NCBI GenBank assembly: GCA_030428905.1
Contig: JAUIED010000015.1
Coordinates: 1-48,220, forward strand
Reading direction: 5' to 3'
Origin: Gammaproteobacteria bacterium
Lineage (GTDB): Bacteria > Pseudomonadota > Gammaproteobacteria > Pseudomonadales > Azotimanducaceae
DNA length: 48,220 nt
The notes under the pieces are model-generated. The model searched no databases and was not told the DNA's origin. It saw only the letters and a program-made list of their open reading frames with translations. Position 1 is the stretch's first letter. Every line of letters starts with the position of its first letter. The position numbers were made by a program, and so were the translations under genes. Below, one piece after another: positions 34,059 through 42,451 of this stretch.

Positions 34059-34609
34059 GGTGCGTCGCGCAGGTGCTTGAGGTCGTCGAGGGTGTCGGTG
34101 AGCCGATCCAGGCGATCGGCGAGTTCTTTGAGCAGTGCCTCGTCTGCATCTTCACCGTCATCGCCAGCGCACAGGCTTTCGTAGCAGGCCCGCAGCCTGC
34201 GGCCGCTGTCTCGCTCCTCAGCGATGAAACGGCCGAGCAGCGCGCCGGTTTGCGGGTCGATGGTTTCGTCGTCGAAGAAGTGGCCGAATACGTCCTCTGA
34301 CGGTGTATCGCCGCCATAACCCAACACCTTCTCGAACTTTTTGCGGTCCGATGCCTTGGAGCCGGCTTTTTTCAGACGCTTGGCAAAGCCCGCATCGTCG
34401 CGCTCGCGTACGTTGAAGCCAAGCTCCTTGATGCGCTTGGCGAACGCGGCGGCGTGTTCCCGTTCGCGCACCGCAACGAATTCCAGCGTCTGCCGCACGG
34501 CGTCGGATGGCGTCGCCGCCGCCCAGGCACAAAGGAGCGCCTGGCCACGGGCTTCGGCCACCGAGATGGCGTTGAGAAGGCCGAGGTAGGAAGGTTTGCT
34601 GGTGGTCAT
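34055..34609 (-). CDS. Ferritin-like (rubrerythrin-type) helical protein, tentative
   Basis: A 184-residue protein with no signal peptide, rich in helices. It shows SVAEARGQALLCAW, EFVAVREREHAAAFAKRIKE and FIAEERDSGRRL, spaced like the Glu and ExxH di-iron ligands of ferritin-like bundles. A charged, lysine-rich middle (KRLKKAGSKASDRKKFEKV) interrupts the bundle. The role may be iron or oxygen handling, but this is inferred only from residue patterning. It leads the two-gene unit with 33654 and is divergent from the acyl-CoA dehydrogenase at 34690. Confidence 0.6.
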   Translation of the reverse strand: MTTSKPSYLGLLNAISVAEARGQALLCAWAAATPSDAVRQTLEFVAVREREHAAAFAKRIKELGFNVRERDDAGFAKRLKKAGSKASDRKKFEKVLGYGGDTPSEDVFGHFFDDETIDPQTGALLGRFIAEERDSGRRLRACYESLCAGDDGEDADEALLKELADRLDRLTDTLDDLKHLRDAP

Positions 34610-34689
34610 ATCCGGCTCCTCGTGAGTTCACGCGGAAATCATATCCTATCTAGTAGAATGGCCGCCTTCCCACAGAAGTAGAGCAGGTC

Positions 34690-35820
34690 ATGAGCAGCTT
34701 GAAGCTGGATCGTGTGGGGCTGCCGGAGTCGAGCGAGGCGTTGCGTACCGAGGTGCGCGGGTTTCTCGAGGCAAACCGCGACAGCCTGCCGCATCCCAAC
34801 AGCGATTTTTCCTCCGGCCACGACCCGGAATTTTCCGCCAAACTCGGCGCGCAAGGCTGGATCGGCATGACCTGGCCAAAGGCCTACGGTGGTGGCGAGC
34901 GCACGTTTTTCGACCGCTACGTGGTCACGGAGGAACTGCTGGCGGCTGGCGCGCCGGTGAGCGCGCACTGGATTGCCGACCGGCAGAGCGGCCCCTTACT
35001 GCTGCGCTTTGGCAGTGAAGCGCAGCGCGCCGAGTACCTGCCGGCTATTGCCCGAGGCGAGAGCTACTTCTCCATCGGCATGAGCGAACCCAACACGGGT
35101 TCCGACCTCGCGAGCGTGCGCACTGCGGCCAGAAAGGTAGATGGCGGCTGGGTCATCAACGGCACGAAGATCTGGACCACGGATGCGCATCGCAACCACT
35201 TCATGATCACGCTGGTGCGCACGGAGCCCGGCAGCGAGCGCCACGCGGGGCTGTCGCAGCTCATTGTCGACCTGCGAAACGACGGCGCGCAGGTGCGGCC
35301 GATCCGCAACATGTCGGGTGGTGAGGATTTCAACGAGGTGGTGTTCGTGGACGTGTTTGTGCCGGACGACCGCGTGGTTGGTGAGCCCGGCAACGGCTGG
35401 CAGCAGGTCACCTCGGAGCTGGCGTACGAGCGCAGCGGCCCGGAGCGCTTTCTGTCGGCCTTCCGGGTGTTCGTGGAGCTGGTGCGTGCGGTTGGTGATA
35501 ACCCCACGGACAGCGAGCTTGCCGCCGTGGGCAGGATAGCCGCACAGCTCATGACGTTGCGCCGCATGTCCGTGTCTGTGGCCGGCATGCTGGAAGCGGG
35601 CAAGGAGGTGGCGGTGGAAGCGGCGCTGGTGAAAGAGCTTGGTAACAACTTCGAGAAGTTGATGCCCGATATGGCGCGCCTGGCCGCCAGCGATCGGCGC
35701 TCCTCGGCGTTTCGCCGCTGCTATGAAGAAACCATGTTGCTGTCGCCGTCGTTCACGCTGCGCGGCGGCACCCGGGAAATTTTGCGCGGGGTCATCGCGC
35801 GGGGGTTGGGTCTACGATGA
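34690..35820 (+). CDS. Acyl-CoA dehydrogenase, likely catalytic subunit of a heteromer
   Basis: A 376-residue FAD-dependent dehydrogenase. FAD and substrate motifs are FSIGMSEPNTGSDLASVRT and WVINGTKIWTT, with the C-terminal SPSFTLRGGTREILRGVIARGLG. A glutamate at residue 247 (LAYERSGPER) sits where isovaleryl-CoA-dehydrogenase-type enzymes carry the catalytic base. It overlaps the next acyl-CoA dehydrogenase by 4 bp. Such adjacent large/small pairs form alpha2beta2 enzymes in steroid side-chain catabolism in actinobacteria. Substrate here is unknown. Confidence 0.9.
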   Translation: MSSLKLDRVGLPESSEALRTEVRGFLEANRDSLPHPNSDFSSGHDPEFSAKLGAQGWIGMTWPKAYGGGERTFFDRYVVTEELLAAGAPVSAHWIADRQSGPLLLRFGSEAQRAEYLPAIARGESYFSIGMSEPNTGSDLASVRTAARKVDGGWVINGTKIWTTDAHRNHFMITLVRTEPGSERHAGLSQLIVDLRNDGAQVRPIRNMSGGEDFNEVVFVDVFVPDDRVVGEPGNGWQQVTSELAYERSGPERFLSAFRVFVELVRAVGDNPTDSELAAVGRIAAQLMTLRRMSVSVAGMLEAGKEVAVEAALVKELGNNFEKLMPDMARLAASDRRSSAFRRCYEETMLLSPSFTLRGGTREILRGVIARGLGLR

Positions 35821-36773
35821 GCGAGCAGAGAGATTTGATCGTTGACACTGCCGAGCGGTTGTTTGGCGACCTGGTAGACAAGGCGATGCTCGACAGTGCC
35901 GAGCGCGGTGACTGGCAGCAGGGCCTGCACGCGTCCCTGGTGGAGAATGGATTTCATGAGCTCGGCAGTGCCGGTAGCGGCACGGGTGCGGATGAGCTCT
36001 TCGCTTTCCTCGAGGTGGCAGGCCAACACGCCGCGCCGCTGCCGCTGGCGGATACGCTGATCGCCAACGCCTGGCTCGGTACGATCGAGGGCGCCAGCGG
36101 GATCGGCGAGGTGGACGGCGACGTGGTGCGCGACGTGCCTTGGGGGCGTGCGGTGCGACGGGTGGTTGGTATCACGCAGGGATCGCGTGAGGTGGTGGTG
36201 ATCACCGCCCCCGAGGTCGTGCGCCAGGGGGCGAACATGGCTGGAGAGCCGCGGGACGATATCGCCCTGACCGCGGACGCACAGCGCCTGCAGGTACCGG
36301 TGGATCCGGGACATTGGCTGGCGCTCAGCCGTGTGGCACTCATGGCTGGCGGGTTGCGCAGCGCGCTTGCCCAGGCCATTCGCTATGCCACTGAGCGCGA
36401 GCAGTTTGGTCGGCCCATCAGCAAGTTCCAGGCCATTCAGCATACGCTCGCGGTTATGGCGGCAGAGGTTGCCGCTGCGGGACGTGCAGCGGATGCGGCG
36501 GTGAGCGCGGTGGGCAGCGAGCGCGAAGAAGCGGAGCTGGCGGCGGCCAAGAGTCGTTGCGGCGAGGCGGTGGCGGTGGTGGCCGAAGCGGCCCATCAGG
36601 TGCACGGTGCTATCGGCTTTACCCATGAGCATCGCCTGCACCACACCACGCGCCGCCTTTGGGCCTGGCGGGACGAGTTCGGCAACGAGGTTGCCTGGCA
36701 GCGCAAGCTCGGTGCGATCGTGGTGGCGCAGGGCGCCGATGGTGTCTGGGATTTTGTTACGAGCGGGCGTTGA
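35817..36773 (+). CDS. Acyl-CoA dehydrogenase, likely non-catalytic partner subunit
   Basis: A 318-residue acyl-CoA-dehydrogenase homologue, shorter than usual. It has the C-terminal helical bundle with YATEREQFGRPISKFQAIQH and VHGAIGFTHEHRLHHTTRRL, but the N-terminal FAD-facing segments are weak (the SEPNTGSD-type motif is absent). At the catalytic position of isovaleryl-CoA-dehydrogenase-type enzymes there is a serine (residue 171, ALSRVALMAGG). It overlaps 34690 (ATGA) and is followed by the DUF523 gene (TTGA). A structural partner of the preceding protein is the likeliest role. Confidence 0.84.
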   Translation: MSEQRDLIVDTAERLFGDLVDKAMLDSAERGDWQQGLHASLVENGFHELGSAGSGTGADELFAFLEVAGQHAAPLPLADTLIANAWLGTIEGASGIGEVDGDVVRDVPWGRAVRRVVGITQGSREVVVITAPEVVRQGANMAGEPRDDIALTADAQRLQVPVDPGHWLALSRVALMAGGLRSALAQAIRYATEREQFGRPISKFQAIQHTLAVMAAEVAAAGRAADAAVSAVGSEREEAELAAAKSRCGEAVAVVAEAAHQVHGAIGFTHEHRLHHTTRRLWAWRDEFGNEVAWQRKLGAIVVAQGADGVWDFVTSGR

Positions 36774-37744
36774 ACGCACCTATACCTGAGCGACCCGCCG
36801 GGCCGGTGTCGATAGCGAGTTCCGCCTGTCTGACCGGTGCCGAGGTGCGCTACGACGGCAGCGGTGCGCGATCGTCCTACCCGCACGACCGGCTGGACGG
36901 TTTGTTGCAGCTTCGGCCGGTGTGCCCTGAGATGGGTATCGGCATGGGCACGCCGCGGCCGCCTATACGGCTGGTGGGTCACCTCGATGCGCCCCGTGCC
37001 GTCGGTGTGACCGAGCCGGATCGGGACTACACCGCCGAACTCGTCGAGTACGCACAGGATCAGGTGCGTACCCTGCGCGCTGCGGGCATCGCCGGCTTCG
37101 TGTTCATGAAGAACTCGCCGAGCTGCGGCATGCACCGGGTGAAGGTGTATGGCGATACCGGCATGGCGGTGCGCCGCGGTCGCGGCATCTTCGCCGCAGC
37201 GTTGCTCGATGCCTGGCCGGAACTGCCCGGAGAAGATTGCGGCCGCCTGTTCGATGCGGTGTTGTGCGAAAACTTCGTGCTACGGGTGTTTGCCTACGCG
37301 CACTGGTTGGCTTGTGAGGAGGAAGGCCTGTCGCCCGCGGCGCTCGTCACCTTTCACTCCCGCTACAAGTACCTGCTGATGGCCCACTCCATCGTTGCCT
37401 ACAAGGAGGCGGGCCGATTGCTGGCGGACCTCAGCGGCGACTGGCAGTCGGTAGCGGCACGCTACATTCGTATTCTCTCGGCAGGGCTTGCGCGACCGGC
37501 GAGCCGCGGCGGCCACGCCAATGTGCTGTCGCACCTGCAGGGCTACTTCAAGAACGTGCTGCCCTCTGAGGCGCGCCAGGAGCTGGCGACCCTCATTGAG
37601 GATTATCGAACGGGGCAGCAGCCGCTTCTGGCGGTGCTGGCACTGTTGCGACACCACCTGTCGCGCTACCCGGAGCAGTACCTGGCCTGCCAGGTGTATC
37701 TGGAACCTACGCCAGCAGCCGCGGGATTGCGCTTAACCCTCTGA
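36770..37744 (+). CDS. DUF523-DUF1722 fusion protein (TudS-like plus YbgA-like)
   Basis: A 324-residue protein with two domains. Residues about 15-160 are DUF523, with cysteines in SSACLTGAEVRYDG, RPVCPEMGIGMGTPRPP and MKNSPSCGMHRVK, which match the 4Fe-4S ligands of the thiouracil desulfurase TudS family. Residues about 190-320 are DUF1722/YbgA-like (LVTFHSRYKYLLMAHS). TTG 36770 overlaps the previous stop; GTG 36806 is an alternative start just before the first cysteine motif. Activity on a thiolated nucleobase is possible but not proven. Confidence 0.85.
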   Translation: MNAPIPERPAGPVSIASSACLTGAEVRYDGSGARSSYPHDRLDGLLQLRPVCPEMGIGMGTPRPPIRLVGHLDAPRAVGVTEPDRDYTAELVEYAQDQVRTLRAAGIAGFVFMKNSPSCGMHRVKVYGDTGMAVRRGRGIFAAALLDAWPELPGEDCGRLFDAVLCENFVLRVFAYAHWLACEEEGLSPAALVTFHSRYKYLLMAHSIVAYKEAGRLLADLSGDWQSVAARYIRILSAGLARPASRGGHANVLSHLQGYFKNVLPSEARQELATLIEDYRTGQQPLLAVLALLRHHLSRYPEQYLACQVYLEPTPAAAGLRLTL

Positions 37745-37747
37745 TGC

Positions 37748-37766
37748 GCGCTGCTATCCGCAGCGC
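37748..37766. terminator. Hairpin between convergent genes (weak terminator candidate)
   Basis: GCGCTGC (37748-37754) and GCAGCGC (37760-37766) form a perfect 7-bp stem with a 5-nt loop between the DUF523 gene and the convergent PelA-like gene. No T tract follows on either strand, so it may act only as a processing or roadblock structure. Confidence 0.3.
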
Positions 37767-40525
37767 AGGCGTGCGTTGTCCAGCCGACGCTCGCGAAGCC
37801 TGAAGTGCTGCCCGTCGGCGTCTTGTGACACGGGCTCCGCCAATGCGCCGTTCGCCAACATCAGGCTGCACGCCCCACTTGCCGTCACGGTGAGCTGCAA
37901 CGGCTCGTAGGCTTCCAGTGTCATGTCGAAGCCGTCTGGGTGAATCGTCCACTGCAGAATCCGGCCGTTGGCCGATACGAGCCTTGGTGCACCGCCCGAG
38001 CCACCCGGCACGATGATCGCGTGGTCGGCGCTGAGGTGCACATAGGTTCCGCTTTCCGTGCGACGCCAACCGGCGACATTCTGCGAACGATTGAGGTCCG
38101 GTAACGACAGCGATGCCGGCAACCGCAGGGTGCGCAGAGCGCCCAGGTTGTCGATGTGCCAGTGCCCTTCAGCGGTGCGCGCGATGCGCGCGCTGTGGTA
38201 TCCGGCCACACGCTCGGAATACTGGCTCGCATACAGCGGCGTGTGCGGCTGTTTGCGCGCGTAGTCGTACACATCGAGCAGCGCCTGCAGGGCACCGGGT
38301 TTGGTGCCGGAGTAGAAGTGGTAGTAGATCGCCATGGGCTTGAGGCGGCGTGCGCCGTCCGTGCGCTGGAATGTTTCAATGACACGCCGGAAGCCGTGGA
38401 ATGGCCCTGTCCAGTCGTTGGTGTAGACGTTTTCGTTCATGATCGGCGCATACACCTGCCAACCTCCGTCGGTCCAGCGCGACTGAGGCGAAACATTGGT
38501 GAGCGACGGCAGCGCGTCGCGGATCTGCGTGTTGCCGCCATTGAGGTTGGCCAGCCCGCGCTCGGCGGTGAGCGCCACCGCCTCGCCGCCTGGCAGAGCA
38601 TCGCCGGACCACAGAAAGATCTTAGTGCGCTTGCCGGCGGGCGCGAGCGACCTATCGATGTAATCGCTTGAACCGACCACCTCGCGGGCGAGATCCGTGC
38701 GGTAGCCCTCGATGGGCAAACCGAGCCCGTACAGCGTGTCGGTGGTATCTATGGCGTGGCGACGGGCCCAGAAGAAGGGATGGCTGTAGGTGTGGCTGGC
38801 GATCTCGACGTTGGGCAGCGCGAAGATCTTCCGCGCCAGGGGTTCGAGCTCGGCCGCGAGGTCGGGGTACACGCCGGTCTCGGCAATCTCGCCTTCAATG
38901 ATGCTCACCGTGTGCGGCAGGTCGATGGCGGCGAACACCGTATCGTGCAGCACCTCGGCGCTGAACGGCGTGCCCGGCATTTCCGCACGGCTGGGAAAAC
39001 CGTCGCCGTCCACGTAAGAGATGAGGATGCGCCTGCCGTTTTCCGTGGTGGTGTCAGGTATCGGCGCTTGGATACCACCGAGGGCGCGCTCGATGAAGGC
39101 AAACGGGTCCAGCAGCCAGCGGCGCTGCCCGGCGAAGCCTTCCTGCAGAAGGTAGGGATGCTGCGCGTAGCCGCCCCACGCCCCGGTGGCGACGGGCACG
39201 ACGGTTTCGTCTTCGAGGGCCATGCTGATCCACGCCGTATTTCCATGGCCCGTGAGCTTCAGCGGTGCGGGCACGAATTCCCGCTCCGGCGCCGGTGCTT
39301 CGAAGTCGCCGTAGCCGGGCAGCGTGCTTTTCAGCGTTGCCCGGTGTTGACGGCTTGTGGCCAGGCGCGCCACGCCGAGCGTGGCGAGTGTGCTTGCGCT
39401 GAGGGGGGGCAGGCTGCCGAACATGGCGATGGGAATGTGGTGTGTGCGTGCAGATTCGAGCAACGCGCGCCAGTCGTCTTCCGAGGGGCCGAGGCCTGCG
39501 GCGTCGCCGTCGAACCAGGTGATCACCCCGGCATGGTGGCCGCGCACCGGCGCTGGCAATCCGGTGGACACGTCGTGGGGGCGCACGATGTAGCCGTAGT
39601 AGTCGAGCACCGCGCCAAGCAGAATGTGCGCATCGTGGCCGGCGAAATCGCTGCTGCCCGGGTGGTACAGAAGCGCCACTTCGCGAGGCTGGTGCGCAAA
39701 CCTGCCCACGCCCAGATGCATGAGCGACACGTCGGTGACCCAGGGCGTAAAGCCATGTGCGCTGATGCGCGCTGCCAACGCCGCCCGTTGCGCATCCGTT
39801 GCCGTCGGTGGCAGATAGTCGATGACCACCACCTCGCCGCCTGCATCTGTCACGCGCCTGAGCGATTCGATGAGCCATCGCCGCTCCTCGTCGCCGATGT
39901 CCTTGTAGCGTTGCGCCTGGCTGTCCCAGCCGTTGTACAGGCCTTCCACCGTCATGCCGACGGTAGCAGACGCCACGCGCTCGTAGATCTCGAAGCCGCG
40001 GTTCAGGAGGATCTGCAGGTCTGGCAGCGCTTCGCTCAGCGAGGTGACGATCCGTGCGAGTCCGTCTTCTGCTTCGCCCCAGCGGGCGTCGTCGAATGCC
40101 AGTTGGTAGCTGTCCAGGGTGTCGAGGAACAGGCCCTCGCATCCGCGCTCGGCAAGTGCTCGGGCTTCATCCAGCAGTACTTGCCGCCAGGCGGTGCTGG
40201 TGACGTCCATTACCTCCGATTGCCAGCCTTCGTTGCGGCCCACCGCAAGATGACGATGCGTGCGGGCCCGCTCGCCTTGTGCTTCGCCGACGCTCAGATA
40301 GCAGAACACCTGCGCCTGTGCGGTCAGTGGCTGCCAGGGCGCGTTCGCGGCGTTGCCTGCGTCGATCACCACCCAGTCGTAGAGCGCAAGGCTCGGCACC
40401 GGCGGCGTGCTGCCGTAGAAGAATGCAGCGCTCGGTTGCGCGCTGACAGCCGTGCAGGACAAGCTGGCTGCCAGCAATGCCAACAGCGTGTGGCGACTGA
40501 TCAAAGCTCGTGTTCTCTCGGGCAC
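37754..40525 (-). CDS. PelA-like bifunctional polysaccharide hydrolase/deacetylase
   Basis: A 923-residue exported protein with signal peptide LLALLAASLSCTAVSAQ. The N-terminal part is a GH114-type hydrolase domain (YDWVVIDAGN, YLSVGEAQGER, GLFLDTLDSY, VEGLYNGW with Glu194). The middle to C-terminal part is a polysaccharide deacetylase domain with D506 and D508 in ISYVDGDGF and H578/H582 in IASHTYSHPFFW; this spacing equals that of the PelA catalytic base and metal ligands. A C-terminal beta-domain ends in CSLMLANGAL. In Pel systems PelA deacetylates and hydrolyses a galactosamine-rich exopolysaccharide. No other pel genes are in the window; it follows the ABC exporter at 40559 by 33 bp. Confidence 0.85.
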   Translation of the reverse strand: MPERTRALISRHTLLALLAASLSCTAVSAQPSAAFFYGSTPPVPSLALYDWVVIDAGNAANAPWQPLTAQAQVFCYLSVGEAQGERARTHRHLAVGRNEGWQSEVMDVTSTAWRQVLLDEARALAERGCEGLFLDTLDSYQLAFDDARWGEAEDGLARIVTSLSEALPDLQILLNRGFEIYERVASATVGMTVEGLYNGWDSQAQRYKDIGDEERRWLIESLRRVTDAGGEVVVIDYLPPTATDAQRAALAARISAHGFTPWVTDVSLMHLGVGRFAHQPREVALLYHPGSSDFAGHDAHILLGAVLDYYGYIVRPHDVSTGLPAPVRGHHAGVITWFDGDAAGLGPSEDDWRALLESARTHHIPIAMFGSLPPLSASTLATLGVARLATSRQHRATLKSTLPGYGDFEAPAPEREFVPAPLKLTGHGNTAWISMALEDETVVPVATGAWGGYAQHPYLLQEGFAGQRRWLLDPFAFIERALGGIQAPIPDTTTENGRRILISYVDGDGFPSRAEMPGTPFSAEVLHDTVFAAIDLPHTVSIIEGEIAETGVYPDLAAELEPLARKIFALPNVEIASHTYSHPFFWARRHAIDTTDTLYGLGLPIEGYRTDLAREVVGSSDYIDRSLAPAGKRTKIFLWSGDALPGGEAVALTAERGLANLNGGNTQIRDALPSLTNVSPQSRWTDGGWQVYAPIMNENVYTNDWTGPFHGFRRVIETFQRTDGARRLKPMAIYYHFYSGTKPGALQALLDVYDYARKQPHTPLYASQYSERVAGYHSARIARTAEGHWHIDNLGALRTLRLPASLSLPDLNRSQNVAGWRRTESGTYVHLSADHAIIVPGGSGGAPRLVSANGRILQWTIHPDGFDMTLEAYEPLQLTVTASGACSLMLANGALAEPVSQDADGQHFRLRERRLDNARLRCG

Positions 40526-40558
40526 AGGCCAGTGTACCGGATACCGCAGCGCACAGCT

Positions 40559-42451
40559 TCACGCGGGCGCCGCATCGAGCCGGGCGGTGGCCCCCTGCAG
40601 GCTCTGTTGCCGGTAGAGCGCGTAGTAGTGTCCCTGCTGCTTCATCAGTGCTTCGTGCGTGCCGAGCTCGGTGATGCGTCCACCGTCGATCACGCAGATG
40701 CGATCGGCGTTCCTGATGGTCGAGAGCCGGTGCGCGATCACCAGGCACACGCGGTCGGCGAGCACGTGGTGCATGCCGGCCTGAATGAGCTGCTCGGTCT
40801 CGGTGTCCACCGACGAGGTGGCTTCGTCCATCACCAGAATCTGCGGGTCCTTGAGAATGGCGCGGGCGAACGAGATGAGCTGCTTCTGGCCTGCAGACAA
40901 GCGGCTGCCGCCTTCGCCCACCTCGGTGTCGAAGCCGTGCTCGAAGCGTTCGATCAGCGGCCGGGCGCCGGCCAGCTCAGCGGCGCGCAGCACCTCGGCA
41001 TCGCTTGCCTGCAGGCGCCCGTAGCGGATGTTCTCCATGACGCTGCCGGAGAACACGTGCGCGCTCTGCAACACCATGCCGATGTTGCTCTGCAGCCAGT
41101 GCAGCCCGCGGTTGCGATAGTCCACGCCGTCGATCAGCACCTGTCCCGAGGTCGGCTCGTAAAAGCGGCAGATGAGGTTCACCAGCGTGCTCTTGCCGCC
41201 GCCGGTGGGGCCGACGATGGCCAGCGTTTCGCCGCGGCGAAGCGTCAGGTTGATGTCGTCGAGCACCGGATGCTCCGGGTCGTAGGCGAACGAGACGTGC
41301 TTCAGCTCGATGCGATCGATGCGCGCCTGTCCGCCATCTTCCGCAACAGAACGACGCGACGGCGCCCCCTGCTGTGCCGCCTGTGCACGCAGCACGTCCT
41401 CGGAGTCGCGGATGTCCGGCACCGCGTGCACGAGGCTCAGGATCCGCTCCGCGGAGGCCTGCGCCATCTGCATCTCGGCAAACCAGTGCCCGAGCTGCTC
41501 CACCGGCTCGAAGAAGTGCCGGGTGTAGGCCATGAACGCTACCAGCGTACCGGCGGTGATGGCGCCGGCCAGCAGATCCATGCCGCCGATCGCGAGCGCA
41601 AGGCCGGTGGCAAGGCTTGCGAGTGTCACGACGATGGGCACGTAGATGGCCGCCTGCGTCAGATTGCGCACGGAGGCGTCGTGCATGGTGCCGGTCAACC
41701 CGCCGAATTCCTGCTGATTGGCCTCTTCGCGTACGAACGCTTTGCTGGTGAGCACCCCCATGATGGCCTCGTTGTAAGAGCCGGTAATGCGCGAGTTGGT
41801 GGCTCGCACCTGCCGCGCGCTCCCCAGTATGCGGCGCTGAAAGCCGGTGCTGATCCACCACAGCACAGGCAGGATGGCGAGCACCGCAAGAGCCAGCTTC
41901 CAGTTCATGACCAGCATGGCGATGCTGATGCCGGTCATCATCGTCAGCCCCCAGATGAGGTCCAGAAAGCCCCAGGCAAGGATGTTTGACAGGCGTTCGC
42001 AGTCGGAGGTCATGCGTGCCATGAGCCAACCCACCGGGCGATGGTCGTAGAACGAGAACGACAGGCGCTGCAGGTTCTCGAAACCGTCCCGCCGGATGTC
42101 GTGAGAGATGTGGGTGCGCACCTTGCCGCCCATCCAGATGAAGCCGCCGATGCACACCGCGATGACGATCGTGCAGGCAATGTAGCCTGCGATGTAATGC
42201 GCGAGATCGAGGGTCGTCACCGCGTCGTCGTTCAGATAGGTATCCACCGAGTCGATCACACCCCGGGTGAGGAGCGGATAAAAGATCTCCATGAGCGCGG
42301 TGAGAAACGCGAACACACCCAGCCACTTGAGCTCGGTGGGGTAACGGCGCGCGTAGGCAAACAGGCGCCTCCATAGCGTTGCGTCGAAGCGTTTGGCCAG
42401 GGCCTCGTCGTCGAAGCCGTCGGAGTAATTTTCATCGTCGAAGTGGCTCAT
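40559..42451 (-). CDS. ABC exporter, ATP-hydrolysing half of a heterodimer
   Basis: A 630-residue type IV ABC exporter with six membrane helices and a C-terminal ATPase. NBD motifs are GPTGGGKSTLVN (Walker A), SRLSAGQKQLISFARA (signature, LSAGQ) and ILVMDEATSSVD (Walker B with catalytic Glu). It is most like MdlB/YheI-type heterodimer members. I chose ATG 42451, overlapping the stop of the partner gene (42448); the frame is open upstream but that part is within the partner gene. It probably exports a drug, lipid or saccharide related to the PelA-like gene downstream. Confidence 0.9.
   Translation of the reverse strand: MSHFDDENYSDGFDDEALAKRFDATLWRRLFAYARRYPTELKWLGVFAFLTALMEIFYPLLTRGVIDSVDTYLNDDAVTTLDLAHYIAGYIACTIVIAVCIGGFIWMGGKVRTHISHDIRRDGFENLQRLSFSFYDHRPVGWLMARMTSDCERLSNILAWGFLDLIWGLTMMTGISIAMLVMNWKLALAVLAILPVLWWISTGFQRRILGSARQVRATNSRITGSYNEAIMGVLTSKAFVREEANQQEFGGLTGTMHDASVRNLTQAAIYVPIVVTLASLATGLALAIGGMDLLAGAITAGTLVAFMAYTRHFFEPVEQLGHWFAEMQMAQASAERILSLVHAVPDIRDSEDVLRAQAAQQGAPSRRSVAEDGGQARIDRIELKHVSFAYDPEHPVLDDINLTLRRGETLAIVGPTGGGKSTLVNLICRFYEPTSGQVLIDGVDYRNRGLHWLQSNIGMVLQSAHVFSGSVMENIRYGRLQASDAEVLRAAELAGARPLIERFEHGFDTEVGEGGSRLSAGQKQLISFARAILKDPQILVMDEATSSVDTETEQLIQAGMHHVLADRVCLVIAHRLSTIRNADRICVIDGGRITELGTHEALMKQQGHYYALYRQQSLQGATARLDAAPA

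Noticed and set aside
38756-41989. A very long open frame (over 1000 codons) on the plus strand
   Set aside because: It is antisense to the PelA-like and ABC exporter genes, whose motifs are unmistakable. High GC removes stops from the opposite frames; the translation is rich in Arg/His/Ala without domains.
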